DNA of 36,736 nt from assembly GCA_017438745.1 (NCBI GenBank), contig JAFRUS010000032.1, positions 1 through 36,736 on the forward strand, in the 5' to 3' direction. This DNA comes from Oscillospiraceae bacterium. GTDB taxonomy: Bacteria > Bacillota > Clostridia > Oscillospirales > Ruminococcaceae. This document shows positions 1 to 10,400 of the stretch, one piece after another. Position numbers and translations under genes: made by a program. The notes beneath the pieces were generated by a model, which had not been told where the DNA came from, ran no database searches, and saw only the letters and a list, made by a program, of their open reading frames with translations. Each line of letters begins with the position of its first letter. Position 1 is the stretch's first letter.

Positions 1-12
1 GCCCCGGACCCC

Positions 13-112
13 TTGAGGTCATTCCAGACCCGTTGAGATCAGTCCTGACTCCTTGAGGTTAGTCCGTAATTCGTTTGAGTTCAGTACGGAATCTATTTGA
101 GTTCAGACTGAG
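13..112. repeat. degenerate tandem repeat, five units of 20-22 bases
   Basis: The core TTGAG recurs at 13, 33, 53, 75 and 97, that is with spacings of 20, 20, 22 and 22 bases. Units follow roughly YTTGAGRTCAGTCC. They abut each other with no unique spacers. The array may begin left of the window, because base 1 lies inside a GCCCCGGACC string also found at 3300-3308. It lies downstream of the leftward dapF gene. Function is unknown. Confidence 0.7.
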
Positions 113-157
113 AGTTTCTGATTTGGAACAAATACTAACTTATCAATTTGTTTCTTT

Positions 158-1003
158 TTATCTTTCAGACCATACGCCGTCATATACGAAAACTGCCGGA
201 CCGGTCATGTAGAGGTGGTTGTTGCTTTCCTTCCATTCGATTACGAGTTCGCCGCCGAGAAGCTCAACAGTTACCGGCTTTCTCGGTGAAATACCGTTTA
301 AGCAGGCGGCAGCGACTGTTGCGCATGTACCGGTTCCGCAGGCGAGAGTTTCGCCGGTGCCTCTTTCCCATACACGCATCTGTAAACGTTCAGGGGAAAC
401 GACCTTGACGAACTCAATGTTCGAACGCCTTGGAAAATGCTTGTCAGTTTCAAAGACCTTTCCGAAGCGTTCAACTTCAAAGCTCTTTACGTCTTCGTCA
501 ATGAATGTTACTGCATGCGGATTTCCCATTGATACGCAGGTAAATGTAAAATCTCTGCCGAAAGCACTGAGTTTAAGATCTGTAACAGGGGAGCTGTCTG
601 CAATTACAGGAACTTCAGCAGCTTCTGTTATCGGGATACCCATGTCAACTGTCAGCTTCTGTGCAATATCATTTTCATCGGTATGTACTTCTATGCTCTT
701 TATTCCGGCAAGTGTTTCAACTGATATCGGGCTGTGATGAATGATATTTCTGTCATATACGTATTTTGCAACGCAGCGGATTGCGTTTCCGCACATTTCT
801 GATTCGCTGCCGTCCGGATTGAACATTCTCATTCTGCAGTCAGCAACGTCACTCGGACAGATAAGTACAAGTCCGTCTGAACCTATTCCGAAATGTCTGT
901 CACTTATAGCTCCGACTATCTGTTCAGGGTTTGTTACTGTTTCCTCGAAACAGTTTACATAAACATAATCATTGCCGCAGCCATGCATTTTTGTAAATTT
1001 CAT
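158..1003 (-). CDS. dapF: diaminopimelate epimerase
   Basis: Converts LL-diaminopimelate to meso-diaminopimelate in the cytoplasm, for lysine and for peptidoglycan cross-links. The protein of 281 residues is normal for the family. Both catalytic cysteines are in place: Cys71 in MCGNAIRC and Cys222 in ACGTGTCA. The N-terminal KMHGCGNDYVYV motif is also typical. An upstream in-frame ATG at 1033 would add ten residues, but the AAAGGAG ribosome site lies downstream of it, so the ATG at 1003 is chosen (spacing about 14, rather long). It is the last gene of the leftward amt-PII, pyrG, glnN series, 118 bases after glnN. Its presence here may be positional only, since it is the one member that does not handle glutamine or ammonium. 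Confidence 0.96.
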   Translation of the reverse strand: MKFTKMHGCGNDYVYVNCFEETVTNPEQIVGAISDRHFGIGSDGLVLICPSDVADCRMRMFNPDGSESEMCGNAIRCVAKYVYDRNIIHHSPISVETLAGIKSIEVHTDENDIAQKLTVDMGIPITEAAEVPVIADSSPVTDLKLSAFGRDFTFTCVSMGNPHAVTFIDEDVKSFEVERFGKVFETDKHFPRRSNIEFVKVVSPERLQMRVWERGTGETLACGTGTCATVAAACLNGISPRKPVTVELLGGELVIEWKESNNHLYMTGPAVFVYDGVWSER

Positions 1004-1037
1004 GGTAGAAATAATAACTCCTTTCAATACCACTCAT

Positions 1038-1072
1038 GGGCAGCCCTCTCCGAAGACCGGAAACGGCTGCCC
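1038..1072 (-). other. GC-rich hairpin between glnN and dapF
   Basis: GGGCAGCC at 1038-1045 pairs with GGCTGCCC at 1065-1072. In the leftward direction no T-run follows, so it is more likely a partial terminator or an mRNA processing or stability stem than a full stop. In the rightward direction a weak GTTTTATT follows. Confidence 0.5.
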
Positions 1073-1121
1073 TTAAGCGTTTTATTATACTATAATGAAG
1101 GTTTAATGAAGACTCTTGTTA

Positions 1122-3209
1122 TCAGACACCGAAGAGGAGCTGGTCGTAAGCAGGGAATGGATAATAATCTTCAGCTGTCTTTGTTTCAGCCTTGTCAGCT
1201 GCTGCACGGAGTGTATCCATAGCAGGGAGCATTTCGTCACGAACGAATTCTGACTGGCTTCTTACTTCTTCGATCTTCTTGAGTTCAGCAACAATAGCTT
1301 CGAGTTTTGTTGTAGCTTCATCCATCTGATCGATAAGATCTGTAAGTTCAGAAACAAGACGTGTTTCATACTTGCATGCACTGTTACATACGCTCTTCTT
1401 TACTGCAACTGCGGATGCTGTGTCGGAAGCAAACTTTGAAACTGCAGGAATGATCTCCTTGCGTGCCATGTCGATCATTGTAGAAGCTTCGATGTTTACT
1501 GACTTAACGTAGTTTTCAAGCATGATGTCGCATCTTGAGTGAATTTCAGCTTCTGTGAAGATACCCTGTCTTGTGAGCATGTCAACGTTCTTCTTGTCAC
1601 AGATCTTTGGCATACAGTCAGCTGTTGTCTTAAGATTTGAAAGACCGCGCTTTTCAGCTTCAGCGATCCACTTGTCGTCGTAACCGTTGCCGTTGAAGAT
1701 GATTCTCTTGTGTTCCTTTATTGTATGCTTGATAAGTTCGTGGAGAGCTGTATTGAAGTCAGAAGCCTTTTCGAGTTCGTCAGCAAACTTTTCAAGAACT
1801 TCAGCAACTGCACCGTTGAGGTGGATGTTAGCGCATGAGATACTGTTTGAAGAACCGAGCATACGGAATTCGAACTTGTTGCCTGTGAATGCGAAAGGTG
1901 ATGTACGGTTACGGTCTGTTGTATCCTTTGAGAACTGTGGGAGAACGTCAACACCGAGTTTCATTTTTTCCTTAGCTGCGCCACCGTAAGGTGTATCGTT
2001 TTCGATAGCTTCGAGGATCTCTGTGAGTTCGTCGCCGAGGAAGATAGAAATTACAGCCGGAGGAGCTTCGTTTGCACCGAGACGGTGGTCGTTGCCTGCT
2101 GTAGCAACTGAAAGTCTGAGAAGATCCTGATATTCATCAACAGCCTTGATAACTGCAGCGAGGAAGAGGAGAAACTGAGCATTTTCGTAAGGTGTTTCAC
2201 CAGGTGAGAGGAGGTTGATTCCTGTATCTGTTGAAATAGACCAGTTGTTGTGCTTACCTGAACCGTTTACGCCTTCGAACGGCTTTTCGTGGAGGAGGCA
2301 AACGAGACCGTGCTTTTCAGCAACCTTCTTCATAACTTCCATTGTGAGCTGGTTGTGGTCAGCAGCAATGTTTGTTGTCTTGTAGATAGGAGCAAGTTCG
2401 TGCTGTGCAGGAGCAACTTCGTTGTGCTTTGTCTTGGCGAGAATACCGAGTTTCCAGAGTTCCTTGTCGAGGTCAGCCATGTATTCAGCTACTCTTGTCT
2501 TGATAGAACCGAAGTAGTGGTCTTCCATTTCCTGACCCTTCGGAGGCATTGCACCGAAAAGTGTACGGCCTGTCATTACGAGATCCTTACGCTTTTTCCA
2601 CATTTCACGGTCAACGAGGAAGTATTCCTGTTCAGGACCTACTGAGCAGCGTACGCTGCGAACTGTATCGTTTCCGAAAAGCTTGAGAACACGAATAGCC
2701 TGACGGCTGAGTGCTTCCATGGAACGGAGAAGAGGTACTTTCTTGTCGAGTGCTTCACCGGTGTATGAACAGAATGCTGTAGGAATGTAAAGTGTTCCGT
2801 CCTTGATGAATGCATATGAAGTAGGATCCCATGCTGTGTATCCTCTTGCTTCGAAAGTAGCTCTGAGTCCGCCTGAAGGGAATGAGGAAGCGTCTGGTTC
2901 GCCCTTGACGAGTTCCTTTCCTGAGAATTCCATGATTACTCTTCCGTCAGGTGCAGGTGAGATAAAACTGTCGTGCTTTTCAGCAGTTACACCGGTCATT
3001 GGCTGGAACCAGTGTGTGTAGTGAGTAGCACCTTTTTCGATTGCCCAGTCTTTCATTGCTGCAGCAACTGCATTTGCTACAGAAATATCAAGTGGTGTGC
3101 CTCTGTCGATTGTTCTCTTAAGTGACTTGTAAACCTTATCAGAAAGTGTAGCTTTCATTACTCTTTCGTCAAATACCATTGAACCAAAATACTCAGTAAC
3201 CTTTTCCAT
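1122..3209 (-). CDS. glnN: glutamine synthetase, type III
   Basis: ATP-dependent condensation of ammonium and glutamate to glutamine, the high-affinity entry of ammonium into metabolism. The protein has 695 residues, the length of the GSIII family (about 700), far longer than GSI or GSII (about 450 and 350). Recognisable family stretches include THWFQPMTG near residue 65, [11 protein letters not shown] near 190, the [13 protein letters not shown]/glutamate site near 315 and the [15 protein letters not shown] stretch near 440. GSIII is known from Bacteroidetes, some cyanobacteria and rumen clostridia such as Ruminococcus and Butyrivibrio. A GGAGG site eight bases before the ATG supports the start. 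It lies in the leftward series, 114 bases after pyrG, with GC-rich hairpins in the gap. Confidence 0.96.
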   Translation of the reverse strand: MEKVTEYFGSMVFDERVMKATLSDKVYKSLKRTIDRGTPLDISVANAVAAAMKDWAIEKGATHYTHWFQPMTGVTAEKHDSFISPAPDGRVIMEFSGKELVKGEPDASSFPSGGLRATFEARGYTAWDPTSYAFIKDGTLYIPTAFCSYTGEALDKKVPLLRSMEALSRQAIRVLKLFGNDTVRSVRCSVGPEQEYFLVDREMWKKRKDLVMTGRTLFGAMPPKGQEMEDHYFGSIKTRVAEYMADLDKELWKLGILAKTKHNEVAPAQHELAPIYKTTNIAADHNQLTMEVMKKVAEKHGLVCLLHEKPFEGVNGSGKHNNWSISTDTGINLLSPGETPYENAQFLLFLAAVIKAVDEYQDLLRLSVATAGNDHRLGANEAPPAVISIFLGDELTEILEAIENDTPYGGAAKEKMKLGVDVLPQFSKDTTDRNRTSPFAFTGNKFEFRMLGSSNSISCANIHLNGAVAEVLEKFADELEKASDFNTALHELIKHTIKEHKRIIFNGNGYDDKWIAEAEKRGLSNLKTTADCMPKICDKKNVDMLTRQGIFTEAEIHSRCDIMLENYVKSVNIEASTMIDMARKEIIPAVSKFASDTASAVAVKKSVCNSACKYETRLVSELTDLIDQMDEATTKLEAIVAELKKIEEVRSQSEFVRDEMLPAMDTLRAAADKAETKTAEDYYPFPAYDQLLFGV

Positions 3210-3263
3210 TTTTAATTCCTCCAGTTTATTTTAAAATTATTTAACGTAGTAATTGCTGCTTCG

Positions 3264-3304
3264 GCTGCGCCTCGCAGCAGGAATGGGATAGGGGGCTTCG
3301 CCCC
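3264..3304. repeat. paired GC-rich palindromes in the pyrG-glnN gap
   Basis: Two short perfect stems sit side by side: GCTGCG/CGCAGC at 3264-3278 with loop CCT, and GGGGC/GCCCC at 3292-3304 with loop TTC. The second continues as CGGACC, as at the left edge of the window. A similar G-rich palindrome followed by a longer one occurs at 16,794-16,853. They look like dispersed intergenic REP-like elements. No T-run follows on the leftward strand, so they are not obvious terminators. Confidence 0.55.
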
Positions 3305-3323
3305 GGACCTAGAACTAACTTAA

Positions 3324-4940
<1,617 letters not shown>

Positions 4941-4957
4941 TTATACATTTATGAGAA

Positions 4958-5009
4958 GGCTGTCACGGGTTTTGGAGAAGTGTATCAAAAATGATTACCC
5001 GTGACTGCC
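4958..5009 (-). other. long hairpin between amt-PII and pyrG
   Basis: GGCTGTCACGGGT at 4958-4970 pairs with ACCCGTGACTGCC at 4997-5009, one mismatch in 13. On the leftward strand the following bases are TTCTCATAA, not a clear U-run, so termination would be partial at best. The hairpin leaves room for co-transcription of amt-PII with pyrG. Confidence 0.55.
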
Positions 5010-5019
5010 AGGTCAGCTA

Positions 5020-6819
5020 TTATGATTTTTCCCACTCTTCTGAATCTTGGAGTGCATTGTAGCCTTCTTCACCTGTACGGATCTTGATTACGTTTTCGAT
5101 GTCGTAGATGAACATCTTACCGTCGCCGTAGTTACCAGTGTAGAGAGCAGATTTAGCAGCGTTTACTACCTTTTCAACAGGTACTGCACATACTGCGATC
5201 TCTGCCTTTACCTTAGGAAGGAGGTTCATTTCAACTGTAGTACCACGGTAGTAGTTACGCTGTCCGTTCTGCATACCGCATCCGAGAACGTTTGTTACTG
5301 TGATACCCTTTACATCTATTGCTTCCATTGCTTCGATGAAGTTCTGGAGTTTTGCCTGCTTGAAGATTACTACTACGTTTGTAAGCTTTTCCTTGCCGTC
5401 AGCTGAAGGAGTTACATAGTTTTCAACTTCGATTGCCTTGTCAACAGGAACCTTAGGAGCTGCCGGAGCTTCTGCTTCAGCTGCCTTGCCTTCTCTTGCT
5501 GCTGCAAGACCCATGTCGCTGTGTGAAGGAGCAAAGTCTGCATATGATGACATAAGACCATGTTCTGTGATATCGAGACCTGTGATTTCTTCATATTCTG
5601 AAGCACGGAGACCGATTGTCTTCTTGATAAGAATGAATACGATAGCCATTGTGATTGCTGTGTAAACGCCGATTACAAGGAAACCTGTGATCTGTCTGCC
5701 GAGAAGTCCGAAGCCGCCGCCGTAGAAGAGACCAGCGAGTTCGTTGCCGTTCTGATCAACAAGTGCATAGCCAGGAACTGCAGGGTTAGCAAAGAGACCA
5801 ACTGCAATTGTACCCCAGATACCGTTCATCATGTGAACTGCAACTGCACCAACCGGGTCATCGATGTGGAGTACATAATCGAGGAACCATACACCGAAGC
5901 AAACGAGTAAGCCTGAAACGATACCGATGATACCTGAACCAACTGCGTCTGTTACATCACAAGGAGCTGTAACACCTACGAGACCTGCGAGTGAAGCGTT
6001 GAGACACATTGAAACATCAGGCTTGCCGTATTTTACCCATGTGAAGATCATACATGTTACTGTTGCGAGTGCAGGAGCGATTGTTGTTGTAAGGAATACT
6101 GAACCAAGCTGGTCAACTGATGTACATGCTGCACCGTTAAATCCGTACCAGCCGAACCAGAGGATGAAACATCCGAGAGCACCGAGTGTGAGGTTGTGAC
6201 CAGGAATAGCGTTTACCTTGATCTCGCCCTTCTTTGTCTTTGTGAATTTACCGATTCTCGGTCCGAGGATAGATGCACCTACGAGAGCTGCGATACCGCC
6301 TACCATGTGGATGTGAGCTGAACCAGCGAAATCGTGGAATCCCCACTGTGCGAGCCAGCCGCCGCCCCAGCCCCAGTGAGCTTCTATAGGATAGATGATC
6401 GCACTGATGATTGCTGAGTAAACACAGTATGAAAGGAACTTAGTTCTTTCAGCCATTGCGCCTGATACTATAGTAGCTGTTGTTGCACAGAACACAAGGT
6501 TGAAAACGAAGTTTGACCAGTCGAAGCTGCCGTATGAACTGAATATATCAAATCCCGGCTTGCCGATTATTCCGACCATGTCTTCACCGAAGAGAAGACC
6601 AAAACCAATGAACACGAATACTACTGTACCAATACAGAAGTCCATGAGATTCTTCATTATAATGTTGCCGGCGTTCTTGGCTCTGGTGAAACCAGTTTCA
6701 ACCATTGCGAATCCTGCCTGCATAAAGAATACGAGTGCGGCACCTATCAGGAACCATACACCGAATATTTCCGAGTCAGCCTGTTCCATGACCTGTTGTA
6801 TAATAGTCTGAGCATCCAT
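5020..6819 (-). CDS. ammonium transporter fused to a C-terminal PII signalling domain
   Basis: Membrane channel for ammonium with its own regulator attached. Residues 1 to about 420 are an Amt/AmtB domain with the FAMVETGFTRAKNAGNI motif, the DFAGSAHIHM region and the twin-His partner in HMMNGIWG. After an Ala/Pro-rich linker, a PII (GlnB/GlnK-like) domain starts near residue 473, with a T-loop ending NYYRG, LLPKVK, and the nucleotide-binding TGNYGDGKMF. The T-loop Tyr matching GlnB Tyr51 is kept. The 5' ATG at 6828 overlaps the GAGAGG ribosome site, so the second ATG at 6819 (spacing nine) is chosen, giving 599 residues. Free PII proteins plug AmtB in many bacteria, and covalent fusion makes this regulation local. 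No uridylyltransferase is seen in the window. Confidence 0.93.
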   Translation of the reverse strand: MDAQTIIQQVMEQADSEIFGVWFLIGAALVFFMQAGFAMVETGFTRAKNAGNIIMKNLMDFCIGTVVFVFIGFGLLFGEDMVGIIGKPGFDIFSSYGSFDWSNFVFNLVFCATTATIVSGAMAERTKFLSYCVYSAIISAIIYPIEAHWGWGGGWLAQWGFHDFAGSAHIHMVGGIAALVGASILGPRIGKFTKTKKGEIKVNAIPGHNLTLGALGCFILWFGWYGFNGAACTSVDQLGSVFLTTTIAPALATVTCMIFTWVKYGKPDVSMCLNASLAGLVGVTAPCDVTDAVGSGIIGIVSGLLVCFGVWFLDYVLHIDDPVGAVAVHMMNGIWGTIAVGLFANPAVPGYALVDQNGNELAGLFYGGGFGLLGRQITGFLVIGVYTAITMAIVFILIKKTIGLRASEYEEITGLDITEHGLMSSYADFAPSHSDMGLAAAREGKAAEAEAPAAPKVPVDKAIEVENYVTPSADGKEKLTNVVVIFKQAKLQNFIEAMEAIDVKGITVTNVLGCGMQNGQRNYYRGTTVEMNLLPKVKAEIAVCAVPVEKVVNAAKSALYTGNYGDGKMFIYDIENVIKIRTGEEGYNALQDSEEWEKS

Positions 6820-7010
6820 AATAAACATCCTCTCTGCTCATCAAAAGATCTGAGCATTTAATTAATGATATAATATAATGAGTATCAGTAATGGTCTGAC
6901 TTATTCTCACTATATTAAAGTTGTCGCCGGATAAACGGATCAGAAGGATTTCCCGCTGAAGTCCGCATATCAGCTTCTGTATAATAAGTGTTTGTCGTTA
7001 TTAAACAGAT

Positions 7011-7062
7011 GATGGGGTGTACAAAGCTGACGGACGGATCCGCCTTCTTTATACACCCCATC
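7011..7062 (-). promoter_or_regulatory. long stem-loop in the amt-PII 5' leader
   Basis: GATGGGGTGTA at 7011-7021 pairs perfectly with TACACCCCATC at 7052-7062, extended by AAAG/CTTT inside. On the leftward RNA the apex can form GGCGG/CCGUC around a hexaloop AUCCGU. No T-run follows on either strand, so it is an RNA structure or binding site and not a terminator. It lies about 190 bases before the amt-PII start codon. Confidence 0.55.
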
Positions 7063-7076
7063 GTGTAAATTATGAA

Positions 7077-7090
7077 TATTGACGTCAATA
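7077..7090. promoter_or_regulatory. 14-base perfect palindrome, possible operator
   Basis: TATTGACGTCAATA is fully self-complementary. It lies about 60 bases after the amt-PII -10 box, inside the transcribed leader. The regulator is unknown. A dimeric DNA-binding protein could use it, but a chance palindrome cannot be ruled out. Confidence 0.35.
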
Positions 7091-7097
7091 AAAGATA

Positions 7098-7132
7098 AAG
7101 GGAGCTACAGAGTTATCGTCTGCAGCTCCCTT
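7098..7132 (-). terminator. leader hairpin (attenuator-like) of amt-PII
   Basis: On the leftward strand AAGGGAGCTGCAG pairs with CTGTAGCTCCCTT around a nine-base loop, with one G-U pair, and is followed by TATCTTTTATT. It begins about ten bases after the predicted start of transcription. Such a stem with a U-rich tail would stop transcription early unless something prevents it, which suggests control by antitermination. Confidence 0.5.
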
Positions 7133-7147
7133 GCTGTTTACAATGCC

Positions 7148-7176
7148 ATTATAGCTCTTATTTTGAAACTTGTCAA
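7148..7176 (-). promoter_or_regulatory. promoter of the amt-PII unit
   Basis: Consensus sigma-A-type site on the leftward strand: TTGACA at 7176-7171, 17-base spacer, TATAAT at 7153-7148. Transcription would start near 7141, leaving a leader of about 320 bases before amt-PII. It is the only consensus promoter I found in front of the leftward nitrogen genes. Confidence 0.8.
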
Positions 7177-7275
7177 TAGCTTTCTTGCATTTTTACATCT
7201 CTTACAGTTTATTTTACGTATCAGGGATGCAAATATTGAATTTGTACAAATCTTATCCTGCATAATTATTTTCTA

Positions 7276-7304
7276 TTGACAACAGCACTTTACAGTGCTA
7301 AAAT
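7276..7304 (+). promoter_or_regulatory. promoter of the gltB unit with a palindrome in its spacer
   Basis: TTGACA at 7276-7281, 17-base spacer, TAAAAT at 7299-7304. The spacer and the first -10 base hold a perfect inverted repeat AGCACT-TTAC-AGTGCT (7284-7299), a position where a bound repressor would block RNA polymerase. Expected transcription start is near 7311. The five bases before the -35 and the -35 itself are shared with the amt-PII promoter (CTATTGACAA). Confidence 0.8.
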
Positions 7305-7320
7305 ATAGAACAGGAACAAC

Positions 7321-7365
7321 GACGTTCATAGCAGGCATACGTGTCTGCTGTGAGCGTCTTTTTTT
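7321..7365 (+). terminator. intrinsic terminator in the gltB leader (attenuator)
   Basis: A 17-base-pair stem with no mismatch (three G-U pairs) runs from GACG at 7321 to CGTC at 7355-7358, followed directly by seven T. The apex is the hexaloop AUACGU, or a UACG tetraloop if the A-U pair closes. It begins about ten bases after the predicted transcription start and lies 58 bases before the gltB ATG. As a terminator this strong would silence gltBD-purF, regulated readthrough is likely. Confidence 0.75.
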
Positions 7366-7423
7366 GTTTATTTCGAATTTACGATGTGTTTCAACGGCGA
7401 GACATACCGGAAAGGTAAAGTGA

Positions 7424-10400
7424 ATGATTATGGACAATTTCAGAACAGAGGCTCCATTCGAGCAGCAGGGACTTTACAGTCCGCGTTTTGAACATGATAA
7501 CTGTGGTATTGGTGCAGTTGTCAACATCAATGGTAAGGCATCAAGAAGAGTAGTTGAAGATGCACTTACTATAGTAGAGAAACTTGAACACCGTGCTGGT
7601 AAGGATGCGGAAGGCAAGACCGGTGACGGCGTAGGTATTCTTGTACAGATGCCTTATACTTTCTTTACTGCAGAAGCTAAAAAGCTTGGTTATGATATCG
7701 GCGGAAAAGGGGACTTCGGTGTAGGCATGTTCTTTATGCCGCAGAACGAACTTAAGCGCAACCAGGCTAAGAAACTTTTTGAGATGATCACTGAAAAGAA
7801 CGGTCTTGAGCTTATTTGCTGGCGTGACGTTCCTGTTTCACCGTCTATACTTGGTCACAAGGCTCTTGACAGTATGCCTTACATTATTCAGGCTATAGTA
7901 AAGCGTCCGGAAGATGTGAAAGCAGGTCTTGATTTTGACCGCAAGCTCTTCATTGCAAGACGTGAGTTTGAACATTCAAGCGAAGAAACTTATGTCTGTT
8001 CTTTATCAAGCCGTACTATAGTATATAAGGGTATGTTCCTTGTTGATGAACTCAGAAGATTCTATTCAGATCTTCAGAACAAGGCGTTTACTTCTGCTAT
8101 AGCAATGGTGCACTCCAGATTCTCAACAAATACAAATCCGAGCTGGCAGAAAGCTCACCCGAATCGTTTCATAGTACATAACGGTGAGATCAATACTATT
8201 ACAGGCAACGCAGACAAGATGCTTGCCCGTGAGGAAACAATGACATGTGCAGCTCTTGAAAATGATATGCTTAAGATTCTTCCGGCTATCAACGTAAACG
8301 GCTCAGACTCAGCAAGACTTGACAACGCACTTGAATTCATGGTTATGTCAGGCATGCCGCTTCCGCTTGCAGTAATGATCACAATTCCGGAACCCTGGAA
8401 GAACGACAGAACAATTTCCAAGGCAAAGTACGACTTCTACCAGTACTACGCTACAATGATGGAACCATGGGACGGTCCTGCATCTATCGTATTCTCAGAC
8501 GGTGATGTAATGGGTGCCGTACTCGACAGAAACGGTTTAAGACCATCACGTTACTGTGTAACAAGCGACGGATTCCTCATTCTTTCATCTGAAACAGGAT
8601 GTATCGATGTTCCGGCAGACAAGATAATCAAAAAAGACCGTCTCCGTCCGGGCAAGATGCTCCTTGCTGATACAGTAGAAGGACGTATTATAGAAGACAG
8701 CGAGATCAAGGCAACATATGCTTCACGCCAGCCTTACGGTGAATGGCTCGATGCAGGCCTTGTTCGTCTCCACGATCTCCACATTCCTAACAAGGGTGTT
8801 CAGACATATACAAAGGATGAACTTGCAAGACTTCAGAAGGCTTTCGGTTATTCATATGAAGATATCATGACAAGCATTCTTCCTATGGCTGAAAAAGGTG
8901 CTGAACCGATCGCATCAATGGGCAGCGACATTCCGCTTCCACCTCTTGACGGTCACAAGCCTCCGCTTTTCAACTACTTCCGTCAGCTTTTCGCTCAGGT
9001 AACAAACCCTCCTTTCGATGCTATCCGTGAGGAAATTGTTACTGATACAAGCGTATATATCGGACGCGACGGCAACATTCTTGAAGAACGTGCAGATAAC
9101 TGTCAGGTACTCAAGGTTGAAAATCCTATCCTTACTGAAACAGACATGCTCAAGATCAAGAACATGAAGGTCAAGGGTCACAAGGTAGCAGTTATCCCGA
9201 TAACATACTATATAGGAACACCGCTTGAAAAAGCAGTCGAAAGACTTTTCATAAATGCAGACAAGGCATACCGTGAAGGTGCAGATATACTCATTCTTTC
9301 TGACCGTGATGTAGATGAGTTCCACTGCCCGATCCCTTCACTCCTTGCAGTTGCTGCTCTCCAGCAGCACCTCGTTTCAACCAAGAAGCGTACTGCAGTC
9401 GGTATGATCCTCGAAAGTGCTGAACCAAGAGAAGTTCACCACTTTGCAGCACTTCTCGGCTACGGTGCATGTGCTGTAAACCCATATCTTGCACACGAAA
9501 CTATCAGAGGTCTTATTGATAACGGAACACTCGACAAGGACTTCTACGCTGCTGAAGATGACTACAACAGTGCAGTTCTTCACGGCATAGTTAAAATAGC
9601 TTCAAAGATGGGTATCTCAACTATTCAGTCTTACCAGGGAAGCAAGCTCTTTGAAGCAGTTGGTATTTCAAAGGAACTCATTGACAAATATTTTGCAGGT
9701 ACTGTAAGCCGAATCGGCGGTATCGGTATCAAGGAGATAAGCTCACGTACAGAAGCTCTTCACACAGCAGCTTACGATCCGCTGGGACTCCATGTTGGCA
9801 GTGACATAAGCAGTGCCGGCAGCCACAAGCTCAGAAGCGGAAAGAGCGAACACCTCTATACACCTGAGACTATCCACCTTTTACAGGAAGCTGCAAAGAC
9901 AGGTAACTACGAGACATTCAGGAAGTATTCAGAATGCCTTACACGCGAAGACAATGAACTCACACTCAGAAGTCTTCTCGACTTTAAGTTTGATCCGGAC
10001 GGCGGAATCCCGATAGATGAAGTTGAATCAGTTGAAGAGATCTGCAAGCGTTTCAAGACAGGCGCTATGTCTTACGGTTCTATCTCACAGGAAGCTCACG
10101 AATGTATGGCTCTCGCTATGAACAGCATCGGCGGTAAGTCAAACAGCGGTGAAGGTGGCGAAAGTCCTGAACGTCTCCGTTCAGACAAGTGCTCAGCTAT
10201 CAAGCAGGTTGCTTCCGGACGTTTCGGCGTTACAAGTGAATATCTTGTATCAGCCAAGGAGATCCAGATCAAGATGGCTCAGGGTGCTAAGCCGGGTGAG
10301 GGCGGACATCTTCCGTCAGGTAAGGTTTATCCATGGATCGCAAAGACACGTCATTCAACTCCTGGTGTAGGTCTTATCTCACCACCTCCTCACCACGATA

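Noticed and set aside
1..112. Possible CRISPR array
   Set aside because: Repeat units are 20-22 bases, imperfect and directly adjacent with no unique spacers. No cas gene is in the window.
7011..7365. Standard ANTAR dual-hexaloop antiterminator site
   Set aside because: Hexaloops are present but do not show the reported A at position 1 with G at position 4, and paired hairpins with the usual short spacing are not seen. Kept only as a general attenuation idea.
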